Assembly: GCA_002483365.1 (NCBI GenBank)
Contig: DLHT01000003.1
Location: forward strand, 62,001 to 126,000
Length of the DNA: 64,000 bases
Origin: Cellvibrio sp. UBA7661
GTDB taxonomy: Bacteria > Pseudomonadota > Gammaproteobacteria > Pseudomonadales > Cellvibrionaceae
Reading direction: 5' to 3'
The first letter of the stretch is position 1. The number at the start of each line of letters is the position of its first letter. The notes under the pieces are model-generated. The model was given only the letters and a program-made list of their open reading frames with translations. It ran no database searches and had not been told where the DNA came from. This document shows, piece after piece, positions 35,810 through 45,300 of the stretch. Both the position numbers and the translations under genes were made by a program.

Positions 35810-36604
35810 TTAGATTTCGTTAGACGGCTTACCGATTGTTGCCAGAATTCCACCATCGACATACACAATTTGGCCGGTGACAAAATCGCTGGCTTTTGAT
35901 GCAAGAAAAATGGTCGCGCCTTGCAAGTCATCCGGGTCGCCCCATTTAGCGGCAGGTGTGCGGTTGATAATAAAATCATTGAACGGATGGCCATCCACAC
36001 GGATAGGTTCAGTTTGGCTGGTAGCAAAATAACCGGGGCCAATGCCATTCACTTGCACATTGTATTTCGCCCATTCAGTGGCCATATTTTTGGTCAGCAT
36101 TTTCAAACCGCCTTTGGCAGCCGCGTAAGCGCCGACAGAATTGCGCCCGAGCTCGCTCATCATTGAACAGATATTAATAATCTTGCCCTGACGACGCTCT
36201 ACCATTTTGCGCGCAACCGGACGTGTCATGGTAAACACACCGGTTAAATCGATTTTGATTACTTCTTCAAAATCTTCCAGCGACATTTCCAGTAACGGCG
36301 TGCGTTTAATAATGCCCGCGTTATTAATCAGGATATCAATAACGCCATGGTCTTTTTCAATTTGTTCAACCGCTGCAATCACTTGCTCTTCATCGGTGAC
36401 ATTGAATTTGTAACCAAATGCGTTGAAACCTTTTGCGCGATATTCATTAACAGCATTGTCGATTTTTTCTTGCGATGAATTACCGTTGATAATTAAAGTC
36501 GCGCCTGCACTGGCAAGGCCGGATGCCATGGCCATGCCCAAACCGTGAGTCGCGCCAGTGACCAGCGCGATTTTTCCGGTTAAATCAAACAGTGGATGAT
36601 TCAT
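35810..36604 (-). CDS. kduD: 2-dehydro-3-deoxy-D-gluconate 5-dehydrogenase KduD
   Basis: Short-chain dehydrogenase that reduces 2,5-diketo-3-deoxygluconate to 2-keto-3-deoxygluconate with NAD(P)H, in breakdown of unsaturated galacturonate. 264 residues. Cofactor motif TGATHGLG at 16-23, NNAG at 94-97, catalytic S147, Y160 and K164 (YAAAK). Close resemblance to known KduD at RTPLLEMSLEDFEEVI and the PAAKWGDPDDLQGATIFLAS region. Downstream of kduI with a hairpin repeat between. Confidence 0.93.
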   Translation of the reverse strand: MNHPLFDLTGKIALVTGATHGLGMAMASGLASAGATLIINGNSSQEKIDNAVNEYRAKGFNAFGYKFNVTDEEQVIAAVEQIEKDHGVIDILINNAGIIKRTPLLEMSLEDFEEVIKIDLTGVFTMTRPVARKMVERRQGKIINICSMMSELGRNSVGAYAAAKGGLKMLTKNMATEWAKYNVQVNGIGPGYFATSQTEPIRVDGHPFNDFIINRTPAAKWGDPDDLQGATIFLASKASDFVTGQIVYVDGGILATIGKPSNEI

Positions 36605-36628
36605 GTTTTTATCTCAATTTAAATGGGA

Positions 36629-36701
36629 GTCGTCATCCTCGCGTAGCGGAGATCCAGATTTTAAAACGCAATCCATGGATACCCTCACGCGGGTATGACA
36701 G
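36629..36701. repeat. REP-like hairpin repeats, inverted pair
   Basis: Two facing copies: complement of the unit GGAT-CTCCGC-TACGCGAGGATGACGAC at 36629-36657 and a second unit at 36671-36701 (ATGGATACCCTCACGCGGGT then ATGACAG). Lies between kduI and kduD. Confidence 0.75.
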
Positions 36702-36708
36702 AACAAAA

Positions 36709-37548
36709 TTATTTCAATTCGCTGGGCTTGTGATGATCCATATCGGTGTAATCGTGGTTCTCTCCCGCCATGCCCCAAATAAACGTGTAGTTCGCTGTAC
36801 CTACACCGGAGTGCATTGACCAGGGCGGCGACACCACGGCCTGTTCATTGCCCACCCATAAATGACGAGTTTCTTCCGCTGGCCCCATGAAATGGCAAAC
36901 CGCATGGTCTTGTGGAATATTGAAATAAAAATAGGCTTCCATACGGCGGCTGTGCGTATGCATGGGCATAGTGTTCCAAATACTGCCGGGTTTTAATTCG
37001 GTCATACCCATTTGCAATTGGCAGGTGTCCAACACAGTGCTGATCATCAGCTGATAAATATCGCGCTCGTTACAGGTATCACCTGCGCCCATGTGCAATA
37101 CTTTGCTGTTTTCCTTGTTTAATTTTTTGGTGGGATAAGTGCAATGTGCGGGCGTTGAATTCAAATAAAATTTAGCAGGATTAGCTGCATCGACACTGGA
37201 GAAAATCACTTCTTTGGCACCGCGACCAATATACAGCGCCTCTTTGGTGTTGATCTCATAGACCTCACCATCGACCGATACCTTACCTGCACCGCCAATG
37301 TTAATTGCGCCCAATTCACGGCGTTGCAAAAAATACTCTGACTTTAATTGATCGTAAGTTTCCAACGCGACCGGCTTGGTTGCCGGAAATGCACCGCCCA
37401 CCATCAACCGCTCATAATGCGTGTAGGTAAATAAAACCTCATCAGCAGAAAAAATATTCTCCACCAGAAAATGCTTGCGCAATTTTTCGGTATCGTAATG
37501 TTTGTAGTCGTCGACGTGGACGGCAAAACGTTCTTCAAGGACTTTCAT
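36709..37548 (-). CDS. kduI: 5-dehydro-4-deoxy-D-glucuronate isomerase KduI
   Basis: Converts 5-keto-4-deoxyuronate, formed from unsaturated uronates, to 2,5-diketo-3-deoxygluconate. 279 residues from 37548 (E. coli 278). Zinc ligands of the cupin fold: H197, H199 and E204 in MPMHTHSRRMEAYFYF and H246 in WSMHSG. The AGCAGG ribosome site supports this start; a longer frame to 37584 is rejected. A pectin operon gene between the GH105 fusion and kduD. Confidence 0.95.
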   Translation of the reverse strand: MKVLEERFAVHVDDYKHYDTEKLRKHFLVENIFSADEVLFTYTHYERLMVGGAFPATKPVALETYDQLKSEYFLQRRELGAINIGGAGKVSVDGEVYEINTKEALYIGRGAKEVIFSSVDAANPAKFYLNSTPAHCTYPTKKLNKENSKVLHMGAGDTCNERDIYQLMISTVLDTCQLQMGMTELKPGSIWNTMPMHTHSRRMEAYFYFNIPQDHAVCHFMGPAEETRHLWVGNEQAVVSPPWSMHSGVGTANYTFIWGMAGENHDYTDMDHHKPSELK

Positions 37549-37567
37549 AATAAAACCTGCTAATTTG

Positions 37568-37602
37568 CTCCTCCCCCTTAGCAAGGGGGAGACTGGGGGG
37601 GA
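37568..37602. repeat. palindromic hairpin upstream of kduI
   Basis: CTCCCCCTT-AGC-AAGGGGGAG perfect 9-bp stem at 37571-37591 followed by ACTGGGGGGGAT. In the kduI-GH105 intercistronic gap; belongs to a different family from the other short repeats here. Confidence 0.75.
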
Positions 37603-37610
37603 TAAAAATT

Positions 37611-40133
37611 TTATTGCTTCAGCAATTTATACATTTCAAGACCCGCTAAAATAAACGGCGTATTGCCTTTAGGGTCGTTAGAAACAATGCGTTCGGTCAT
37701 GTAATAGTTGTAGCTACCATCGCGACCAAAGCCCAAACCAGCCACCAGGCATTGATCATTCACACTGATTTTTCCATCGGCGTGGACGGTGACAAATTCA
37801 TTAATCATGCCCTGATAACTTTTCAGCGCAAGCTCGCGATAGGTGTCTGCGGGCAAGTAACCTTTATTAACAGCCTTGGCATAAAAGTAAGTGAACATTG
37901 CACTCCCCGTCGATTCACGATAGTTCGCGATCTCGCCCGGTTTATCCATAATTTGCCACCAGGTTCCTGTCTCGGCGTCTTGATAGCGCGCAATATCCGC
38001 CGCTAATTCCACCGTAATATCGATCAGCGTTTTGCGCAATTCGGTTTCAGATTCAGGCAAATAATCGAGCACATCTACCAGCGCCATGGCATACCAACCC
38101 AAGCCGCGCGCCCAGTATTGCGATGCACGGCCATTTTCTTTGTTTGCCCAAGTGGCTTGTTTTGATTCATCCCACGCGTGGTAATAGAGGCCGGTGTCCG
38201 GGTTGCGTAAATGTTTGCGCGCGACCACAAATTCATGCACCGCTTCTTTAAAACTTTCGTGCTGTTGTTCGCCGCTTTCATACAGCGATGCATATTGCGC
38301 AAGGAACGGCATGCCCATGTACACACCATCCAACCACAATTGGTTAGGGTAAGTGGCGCGGTGCCAAAATGCACCTTCACTGGTACGAGGATGGCGTTTT
38401 AAATTTTCACGCAAAAAACCTACCGCTTTGCGATATTTTTCTGCACCGGTTTTTTGTTCCAGCAAAATCACCATTTGCCCGGGTTTAGTCAGATCGATAC
38501 TGAATAAATCCGGTTCAAACGTATAGATATGCCCGTCATCGCGGATGTAACTGCCGGTCACGGTTTCCAATGCGCTGGTATACGCAGGGTCAGGGCTTAA
38601 TTCATTTAATTCCTGCAGCGCGGCAATTTGCATTCCCACCACATCGTATTCAAATTTACCGGGGCGCTTGCGGTATTCGTCCCAACCTTGATAGTGGTAA
38701 TTCAATGTTTTGCGAGCGAGTTCGGAGTCGGCCAATTTTTTAGACCAACCCAACGCAGCATCTGCATCCAGCGGTTTCTTTTTTGCATCGGCGCTGAGTG
38801 TAGATTCAAAACGAATGCGTGGGGTTTTGGTCAAACGCTCCACTTCCTGATCGAGGTAAGTTTTAAAATCCGCTTCGGTTTTAATGCCATCCAGCTCGTG
38901 CTCCCAAGCGGCGAGAAAATAATATTCCAGCTCGCCGCCTTTATCTTTCATCACCGACACATAGGAATTGTCGTCCTGGGTTTGCTCGGCGCGGTCATCG
39001 CGACGGAAAATCACTGCCATACCTAAATGATCATTTTCACCACTCAAACTTTGCTTGCCCCAGCTAGCGACATAAGTCCAGGCGTAGCCGCTAATCTCTT
39101 GTGGCCCTTCCAATAACGTCGTGCCTTTATGTTTTACCAAACCAATGGCCAGATTCGGTAACTGCTGGCTGGCGTGCAGTTTGACATTCACCAAACGGCT
39201 GCCTGCATTCATGGAAAAGTGCGCCGCGAGATCCACTTTTTGGTTATTGATTTGCCAGCCGTTGTAATTGATTTTAAATCCGGAATAAATATCGCCATTG
39301 TTGGTGATGATGGCATCGCGTGTGTCTACTAACGACACCAGATCAACACTTTTCCCATTCCAAAAACCAAAACCACCCATGCCGAGGGACTTGCCCACTT
39401 TCAACACATCTACGCCCCAATCAGCATTGATGTGATAGTCGTCGTAATTATTCACACCGACATTTTGCAACACGACATCGTTAACGCGTTTGCCAAAAAT
39501 ATCAAAACCGTTGCGCCAATCGAGATAAATACGATACGCCACTTTGTCTGATTCTATGCCAGGGCCTTCATAGCGAATCCAATAGGAGTGATCGGTATAT
39601 TGCGGCGGTGGCGTTACGCTCTGCACATTTTTGAATGCGCCACCCACGTATTCTTTTCCTTTCCATTCACCGCCTTCTTTAATGGAAATTTCAGCCTGGG
39701 TTTGTTTTGTTAACGCGGGCTTGGCGATAGATGGATCGCGGGTAACCGTAAAAGACTTTATTTCTGCCGGAGCAAAATCCGACACCAGCAACAAACTATC
39801 AAGCGTGCCATCGCCATCGGTATCAACTGTTTGTGATGGCTGAGCCTGATCACCTACCAATACATTCAGGTGTTTTACTGCATCATCACCCGCGCCTATT
39901 CCCAAATCATAAAATGGTAAATAAACCGGTTCGCGCTGCAATGCAAAAGCATTGGCATTGGTAATCTCTGCCGTTGCCAGAATAAATTGTTGTTCAGCGT
40001 GCGCAACAGATGTTGTAGCCGTGGCATTTTGTTTATCAATGGATTGCTCTGTGGTTTTTTCCGGTGAGCATCCAACCAATGCTGCCAAAAAAATACCGCC
40101 ATAAATTACTTTATTTTTAAACAATAGACTCAC
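37611..40133 (-). CDS. DUF4861-GH105 fusion lipoprotein, unsaturated uronyl hydrolase
   Basis: 840 residues. Lipoprotein signal with LVGC (Cys22). Residues about 50-440 resemble DUF4861 (REPVYLPFYDLGIGAGDDAV, LDWRNGFDIFGKRVNDVVLQ part, GYAWTYVASWGK). Residues about 460-840 are a GH105 alpha6/alpha6 barrel: QLWLDGVYMGMPFLAQYA with a catalytic-type Asp, YYHAWDESKQATWANKENGR, ASQYWARGLGWYAMALVDVL and NYRESTGSAMFTYFYAKA. GH105 enzymes remove the terminal unsaturated galacturonate from pectin or rhamnogalacturonan oligomers by hydration. DUF4861 role is unknown; carbohydrate binding or a second activity is possible. Ahead of kduI in the same direction. Confidence 0.85.
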   Translation of the reverse strand: MSLLFKNKVIYGGIFLAALVGCSPEKTTEQSIDKQNATATTSVAHAEQQFILATAEITNANAFALQREPVYLPFYDLGIGAGDDAVKHLNVLVGDQAQPSQTVDTDGDGTLDSLLLVSDFAPAEIKSFTVTRDPSIAKPALTKQTQAEISIKEGGEWKGKEYVGGAFKNVQSVTPPPQYTDHSYWIRYEGPGIESDKVAYRIYLDWRNGFDIFGKRVNDVVLQNVGVNNYDDYHINADWGVDVLKVGKSLGMGGFGFWNGKSVDLVSLVDTRDAIITNNGDIYSGFKINYNGWQINNQKVDLAAHFSMNAGSRLVNVKLHASQQLPNLAIGLVKHKGTTLLEGPQEISGYAWTYVASWGKQSLSGENDHLGMAVIFRRDDRAEQTQDDNSYVSVMKDKGGELEYYFLAAWEHELDGIKTEADFKTYLDQEVERLTKTPRIRFESTLSADAKKKPLDADAALGWSKKLADSELARKTLNYHYQGWDEYRKRPGKFEYDVVGMQIAALQELNELSPDPAYTSALETVTGSYIRDDGHIYTFEPDLFSIDLTKPGQMVILLEQKTGAEKYRKAVGFLRENLKRHPRTSEGAFWHRATYPNQLWLDGVYMGMPFLAQYASLYESGEQQHESFKEAVHEFVVARKHLRNPDTGLYYHAWDESKQATWANKENGRASQYWARGLGWYAMALVDVLDYLPESETELRKTLIDITVELAADIARYQDAETGTWWQIMDKPGEIANYRESTGSAMFTYFYAKAVNKGYLPADTYRELALKSYQGMINEFVTVHADGKISVNDQCLVAGLGFGRDGSYNYYMTERIVSNDPKGNTPFILAGLEMYKLLKQ

Positions 40134-40197
40134 GATCTACCTCTCTCTTGCGTATCAATTCTTGCGCATCAATCGCACAGGCTTTAATAATCAAATA

Positions 40198-40226
40198 GGG
40201 ATGCCAGCGAACTGGCATCCCTTTTT
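40198..40226. terminator. hairpin between TonB receptor and GH105 fusion
   Basis: GGGATGCCAG-CGAA-CTGGCATCCC with T tract on the plus strand (CTTTTTG) and a weaker U-rich run on the minus strand. Probably reduces or ends transcription from the receptor gene. Confidence 0.65.
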
Positions 40227-40293
40227 GTTGCTTTCACCATTTATTGCTTTCGCAATTCACATACTGCATTCGCACATATGCGCTCAAACACTA

Positions 40294-43038
40294 TCAATAC
40301 TTGTATTGCACACCGAGATAATATTGACGGCCAGTTGAGTGATAGTAAGAAAGACGTTTATCGTCTTCACTGCCAACCCATTGGTCATCCACTTCATCGG
40401 TCAGGTTTAACGCTTCGAAAGTAAACTTCCAATTGTCATTTAACTGATAGCCGAAGGACGCATCGACATTGGTGGTACCTTCCGTACCTTCCATCTCGTT
40501 ACCGTCGCGACCAATTGGCGTAGTCAAATAACCGCTGCGACTTGCAATGGAAACACGACCACTGAACTTATCATCTTCGTAGTACAAGGTTGCACTGGAT
40601 GACTCATCAGACAGGTCTATAAGAGGACGAATAGCTTGAACTTCGCCAGCAGGATTCAAATAAGCCAGATCAGAATCAACTTTAGTAAATGAGCCAATAA
40701 AACCAAAGTTGCTCAAAATGCCGGGCAAGAAAGTGAATGGCTGTTGATAGCTAATTTCAAATCCATCCAAATCACCACCTGGGCCATTCGCTGCGACAGA
40801 ATAGTTCCACTGCTCATTTTCATTACAGTTAGGACCATAACCGCCCAAAGATGCCCCCTGGATGTTACACGCATCGATTACCAACTGAGTCGGCAAGCCA
40901 ATATCCGTAAATACTGGCGTAGTACGGATGGTTTGAATATGACTTTCAATTTCCTTCTTGAATAAAGCCAAACTGATCATGCTTTCTTCAGCAAAATACC
41001 ATTCAAAGCCCAAATCATAGCTCTTGGCTTTAGTTGGCTCCAAGAACGGATTGTTACCAGTAACCGTTTTATTAGTGCCCGCTACAGTGGTGCTTACAAC
41101 TGGTGTAATTTGCAACAAGCCAGGACGAGAAATACCCTCAGAGTAACCAAAACGGATCAGGAAATTTTCGATTGGTTCTGCAGTTAAATTCAACGACGGC
41201 AATGTATCTGAGTAATCATGATCAACTGTGGTCAACGCACGCGCAGCATTGTTGGCATTTGACCAACCAGTAGATGTTTGGTCAGTTGTAAAATGGCGAA
41301 CACCAACATCACCACGCACATTCATTGATCCAATATCAAAAGTGAAATCAAGTTGAGCGAAGTAACTAAGTGTATCTTCATCCACACTCCAAGTATTGGC
41401 GTAGTTTGGATCCATTGGCGAATCAAAGAAGCCATACTCCTCCATAATCAATGCTCTGTTGGGCACTAACCACGCACGTCCATCACCCAGACCAGAATCA
41501 TATTCCATAATGAAATTTGGATTTGAATGCAGATCAATGCTGCGTGCACCTTCGCCCGCCGCTGGCACAAATTGATCCGTGGACATAGAGAACTTACGCG
41601 ACTCAACACCGGTTTTGAATGTCAAACTATCATTCAAGTCAAACTCCACATTGACCTGACCAGTATCATATTCATTCAAAGAGCTTTGGGGACGATTACG
41701 CACAGCTGCATAAGTTTGATCAGTTGCCGATGCCGGATTACCCCACGTACTCGCGCTATAAGCAGTATCACCAAAGGTAAGCACGCCAGTGCCGCCATTG
41801 CGATAGTCGTAAGTAAAATCCACACCATTAGCGAGCATCATTAAGGTGTTTTGAATCGGGTTTTGGAAATCTGATTCACTGTGCCCCAGCATTGCATCGA
41901 TACGGAAGCGATCACTAAATTCATGCTTGCCTGACAAAGTGTATTGAACAAATTCAGTGTTTAATTTATCAAATCTGTTCTCGGTAATTAGACGGGCATT
42001 TTCAAGATCAGCATAAATCAAAGTGTTATCACGAATTTCGTAGTCAACAACATTAGTAACTGAGTTACGGCCCGGATTTAAACTACCTTGCATGAATATT
42101 TCTTGACGTGTTGCGTCGTGCTCACTGTATAAAACATCCAAACTGATTTCTGAAACGTCTGTTGGACGGAATTGAATCGAAGTACTAGCGCCTAAGCGCT
42201 CAATTTCATGCTGGAATGAATCATAGCGAGGAATTCTAGGGCGGAAAGCAGTGTTGATCGGATGATTTGCATCAATAGCTACACCGTCACTAAACCCAAA
42301 GCGTTGTGATGCAACATTACTCCAACGTACAGTACTTGCCCCCTCATCTTTAACCGAACGCTCGGAATAGGACAACGAAAAGAGCGCACCCACTTTTCCA
42401 TCGGCAAAAATATTACTTACCAAAAATGAGCCTGACGGATTGCTTTCTTCTGATAGATCGTTGTATCCCATCTGACCCGACGCAGTAAATACAAAACCAT
42501 CATAATCAAATGGCTGTGCGGCTTTCAGATCAACTGTTGCGCCCAATGAACCTTCCTGAACATCAGCAGAACCGGTCTTGCGCACAGTTAGGGAGCTGAA
42601 CAAATCAGATGAGAAAGTATTGAAGTCAAAATTGCGGTTGCGGTTATTTCCGTTCGCTGCATCGGTTCCGCCAGTGGTAGAAACAGATTCCATACCATTC
42701 ACACGAACACGGGTAAACAATGGCCCCAGACCACGAACAGTAATATTTTTACCTTCGCCACCTACGCGGGTAATTGCAACACCCGGAATACGCTGCATAG
42801 ATTCCGCAAGGTTATTATCAGGGAACTCGGCAATATCTGATGCAACAATTGCATCAACAAAGCCGCTTTGATTGCGCTTGATATTCATTGAGTTCTGCAA
42901 GCTATCACGGAAACTACCGGTAACAATAACCTCTTCTACGGTATCGTCGCCAGCACCCTGATCTTGTGCATAAGCGCCCATAGACAACGTACCGGCCATC
43001 ATGGCTAACACGATCGGATTGAGTTTAAATTTTCTCAT
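40294..43038 (-). CDS. TonB-dependent receptor, TIGR01782 type, probable pectin oligomer importer
   Basis: 914 residues. Signal peptide 1-24 (AYA-QD), TonB box EEVIVTG at 35-41, plug domain at about 50-170 (SDIAEFPDNNLAESMQRIPG, VRGLGPLFTRVRVNG), then a 22-strand barrel ending in the aromatic strand YYLGVQYKY. The long TIGR01782 class is typical of sugar-oligomer uptake in Xanthomonas, Caulobacter and Cellvibrionaceae. Flanked by GH28 and GH105-kdu genes, so oligogalacturonides are the likely cargo; that is inference from position. Confidence 0.92.
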   Translation of the reverse strand: MRKFKLNPIVLAMMAGTLSMGAYAQDQGAGDDTVEEVIVTGSFRDSLQNSMNIKRNQSGFVDAIVASDIAEFPDNNLAESMQRIPGVAITRVGGEGKNITVRGLGPLFTRVRVNGMESVSTTGGTDAANGNNRNRNFDFNTFSSDLFSSLTVRKTGSADVQEGSLGATVDLKAAQPFDYDGFVFTASGQMGYNDLSEESNPSGSFLVSNIFADGKVGALFSLSYSERSVKDEGASTVRWSNVASQRFGFSDGVAIDANHPINTAFRPRIPRYDSFQHEIERLGASTSIQFRPTDVSEISLDVLYSEHDATRQEIFMQGSLNPGRNSVTNVVDYEIRDNTLIYADLENARLITENRFDKLNTEFVQYTLSGKHEFSDRFRIDAMLGHSESDFQNPIQNTLMMLANGVDFTYDYRNGGTGVLTFGDTAYSASTWGNPASATDQTYAAVRNRPQSSLNEYDTGQVNVEFDLNDSLTFKTGVESRKFSMSTDQFVPAAGEGARSIDLHSNPNFIMEYDSGLGDGRAWLVPNRALIMEEYGFFDSPMDPNYANTWSVDEDTLSYFAQLDFTFDIGSMNVRGDVGVRHFTTDQTSTGWSNANNAARALTTVDHDYSDTLPSLNLTAEPIENFLIRFGYSEGISRPGLLQITPVVSTTVAGTNKTVTGNNPFLEPTKAKSYDLGFEWYFAEESMISLALFKKEIESHIQTIRTTPVFTDIGLPTQLVIDACNIQGASLGGYGPNCNENEQWNYSVAANGPGGDLDGFEISYQQPFTFLPGILSNFGFIGSFTKVDSDLAYLNPAGEVQAIRPLIDLSDESSSATLYYEDDKFSGRVSIASRSGYLTTPIGRDGNEMEGTEGTTNVDASFGYQLNDNWKFTFEALNLTDEVDDQWVGSEDDKRLSYYHSTGRQYYLGVQYKY

Positions 43039-43332
43039 AGCTATTCCCCATCTTTTATTGTGATTAAATCATTGAGCTAGCGTAGCTGTGTCATTCATCG
43101 CACTCACAGCGTGACAACAGATGACACGGTTTCACAAACACCACAGTAATTGCCACACCTTGACGGCGAACAACTGCTGCAATTTGTAATCTGATTTTGT
43201 TTCAATCCATTTTTGTTTCAATCCATGCATTAGCCAATCGCACTGGATCAATCACGGTTTGCATTCATCGATGCGGCGTGTAACTTCCGCAGAAAAATGC
43301 TTTATGTGCAAACGATGGCAGCTGAACTGCCA

Positions 43333-44799
43333 TCACACTTTAAATTCAACACCTTGGATAAAAACCTGATCTGCAACAAAGTTATCCATTTTTTCCAACA
43401 CACCAATTTCACCCACTTGGGAAAATTGGCAATTGGTGAGATGCAAATGCTGGATGGGTGAGCGCTCATAGCCGCGCACCTGGAATACTTTTACTGCTTT
43501 TTGGCAAGTGAGATTGCGAATATCGATATTGCGCACAGTGGGCGTAAATTTTCCGGCGTCGCCTTCTTCGTAATCAAAATCGATCACAATGGCGGTGTGT
43601 ACTTCGCCAATAGAAACATCGCGGATAAAAAAGTTTTCAATCAAACCGCCGCGCACTGAATTGGTTTTGATGCGAATGCCACGCTCCAGATCCGGGCTGC
43701 TCATTTCGCAATTTTCAACAAATATATTGCGCGCACCGCCAGAAATTTCGCTGCCGATCACAACACCGCCGTGACCGCTGCGCATTTTGCAATTGCTGAT
43801 AAGAATATTTTCAGAGGGAATATTGATCCGGCGGCCATCGGCATTGCGGCCAGATTTAAGTGCGATGCAATCATCGCCGGTATCAAATAAACAATTTTTG
43901 ATCACGACATTTTTGCAAGACTCAGGATCGCAACCATCGGAGTTGGGGCCAAGGCTCGCAAAATCGACACCATCGATAGTGACGTTTTCACACAGCACCG
44001 GATTGAGCAGCCAAAAAGGCGCATTGGTAATGGTGATGCCTTCAATCAATACATTGGTGCATTTATAGGGCTGCACAAACACCGGGCGCAAATAAGAACC
44101 TTCGGCATAAATACGCTGCTCAACCGGAACATTATTTTCCATGTCTTGCATCAGTTTATTGCGCGCCTCGGTCTGGGTTGGAACACCGGGAATACCCCAG
44201 TCCACCGAACTGAAATTGTTACCCTTCCAGGGCCACCAGGTTGTACGGTTAGCCTGGCCATCCACCGTGCCTTTTCCGGTCACGGCAATATTGGTTTGCC
44301 CGTAAGCGTAAATCAGTGGGGAATAACCCATGATTTCCATTCCTTCCCAGCGGGTTAACACCGCAGGCAAGTAGGCTTTGGGATCAGTCTTGAATGCGAC
44401 AGTCGCATCCTGGGTAATATGCAGGTTGACGTTGGAGAGCAAATGGATAGGGCCGGTCAAGTATCGCCCTGCGGTCACCAACACTGTGCCGCCACCTGCG
44501 CTATGGCATGCGGCAATCGCCTTGGCAAACGCTTCGCTACAGTCATAGCTTCCGCCCGCTTGCGCGCCAAAATCGCGGACATCAAAAGTACGCTCAGGGA
44601 ATGTGGGCACAACCACTTGCTGACGGATTTTTTCTGCCATCGCCCAGGCATCGGCCACGGCATCATGATCGGCTTTGACAGACGCTTGACGGGCACAACC
44701 TGCCCCCAAACCAGCCAATGCACCAAGCCCTACCACGCCGGGCAGGGTGCGGGAGATAAAGTCACGGCGACCTGATTGTAATAGGCAGTTATCTTTCAC
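43333..44799 (-). CDS. GH28 polygalacturonase with twin-arginine signal
   Basis: Hydrolyses alpha-1,4-galacturonan. 488 residues, GTG start. N-terminus has a Tat-type signal GRRDFISR followed by a hydrophobic stretch ending GLGAGC (Cys35), so it may be a Tat-exported lipoprotein. Right-handed parallel beta-helix with the GH28 residues D288 (NSDGCD), D309/D310 (DTGDDCIAL), H343 (SGHGGVVIGSE) and RIKT. The length and GYSPLIYAYGQTNIAVTGKG segment resemble exo-acting enzymes. An A-rich leader precedes the start. Confidence 0.93.
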   Translation of the reverse strand: MKDNCLLQSGRRDFISRTLPGVVGLGALAGLGAGCARQASVKADHDAVADAWAMAEKIRQQVVVPTFPERTFDVRDFGAQAGGSYDCSEAFAKAIAACHSAGGGTVLVTAGRYLTGPIHLLSNVNLHITQDATVAFKTDPKAYLPAVLTRWEGMEIMGYSPLIYAYGQTNIAVTGKGTVDGQANRTTWWPWKGNNFSSVDWGIPGVPTQTEARNKLMQDMENNVPVEQRIYAEGSYLRPVFVQPYKCTNVLIEGITITNAPFWLLNPVLCENVTIDGVDFASLGPNSDGCDPESCKNVVIKNCLFDTGDDCIALKSGRNADGRRINIPSENILISNCKMRSGHGGVVIGSEISGGARNIFVENCEMSSPDLERGIRIKTNSVRGGLIENFFIRDVSIGEVHTAIVIDFDYEEGDAGKFTPTVRNIDIRNLTCQKAVKVFQVRGYERSPIQHLHLTNCQFSQVGEIGVLEKMDNFVADQVFIQGVEFKV

Positions 44800-45096
44800 C
44801 AGTGTTAGCTCTCGTGTTGTCTTGCGTTTTAATTTTGTTGTTTTTCTTATTACTTACTTCTTTTTACTTACTTACGTTTACTGACTTCTTTAACTACTTT
44901 TACCAACTTCTCTAACTTATAGCCCTGTTTTGCAACCCTGCAGCCGTTTACTTCAGGGCGAATCCTTAAAAAAAGATAAATATCCTCATATAGAGTGAAA
45001 AACATTCTGGATGTCATATCTGATAAATGCAATACAGCTACCCCAAAAAATTCCACTATTCGGTAATTTTTCGTTAATTTAGCCATTTAATGATCA

Positions 45097-45110
45097 TGTA
45101 TACGTTTACA
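45097..45110. promoter_or_regulatory. LacI-type operator, site 1 (pectin locus)
   Basis: TGTATACGTTTACA: near-palindrome with central CG, typical of LacI-family operators; identical to site 2. Confidence 0.7.
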
Positions 45111-45128
45111 TTTAAAATGCGATAGTTT

Positions 45129-45142
45129 TGTATACGTTTACA
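45129..45142. promoter_or_regulatory. LacI-type operator, site 2 (pectin locus)
   Basis: TGTATACGTTTACA, centre exactly 32 bp from site 1 (three helical turns), so two dimers would sit on the same DNA face. Confidence 0.7.
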
Positions 45143-45286
45143 CTTAACAATCAATAAAAATAATTTGAAAATTTTGTTTTTTATCAAAAGAAAAATTATT
45201 TCAATAAATTGAATAAAATTAGGATAAAAATGTTTTTTGGCGCGCCATCTTTTTATGTAACAGGCTAAGGTTTGCCATTGCACAAA

Positions 45287-45300
45287 TGAAAACGGTTACA
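45287..45300. promoter_or_regulatory. degenerate LacI-type operator
   Basis: TGAAAACGGTTACA, 12 of 14 matches to TGTAAACGTTTACA, near the possible start of the candidate small RNA. Confidence 0.4.

Noticed and set aside
43122..43134. TGACACGGTTTCA as an operator upstream of the TonB receptor
   Set aside because: Only partly palindromic and does not align with the LacI-type sites around a central CG; too weak to report as a site.
44868..44881. TACTTACGTTTACT as a third pectin-locus operator
   Set aside because: Only the right half matches; left half is lost, and the surrounding stretch is a simple ACTT-type repeat.
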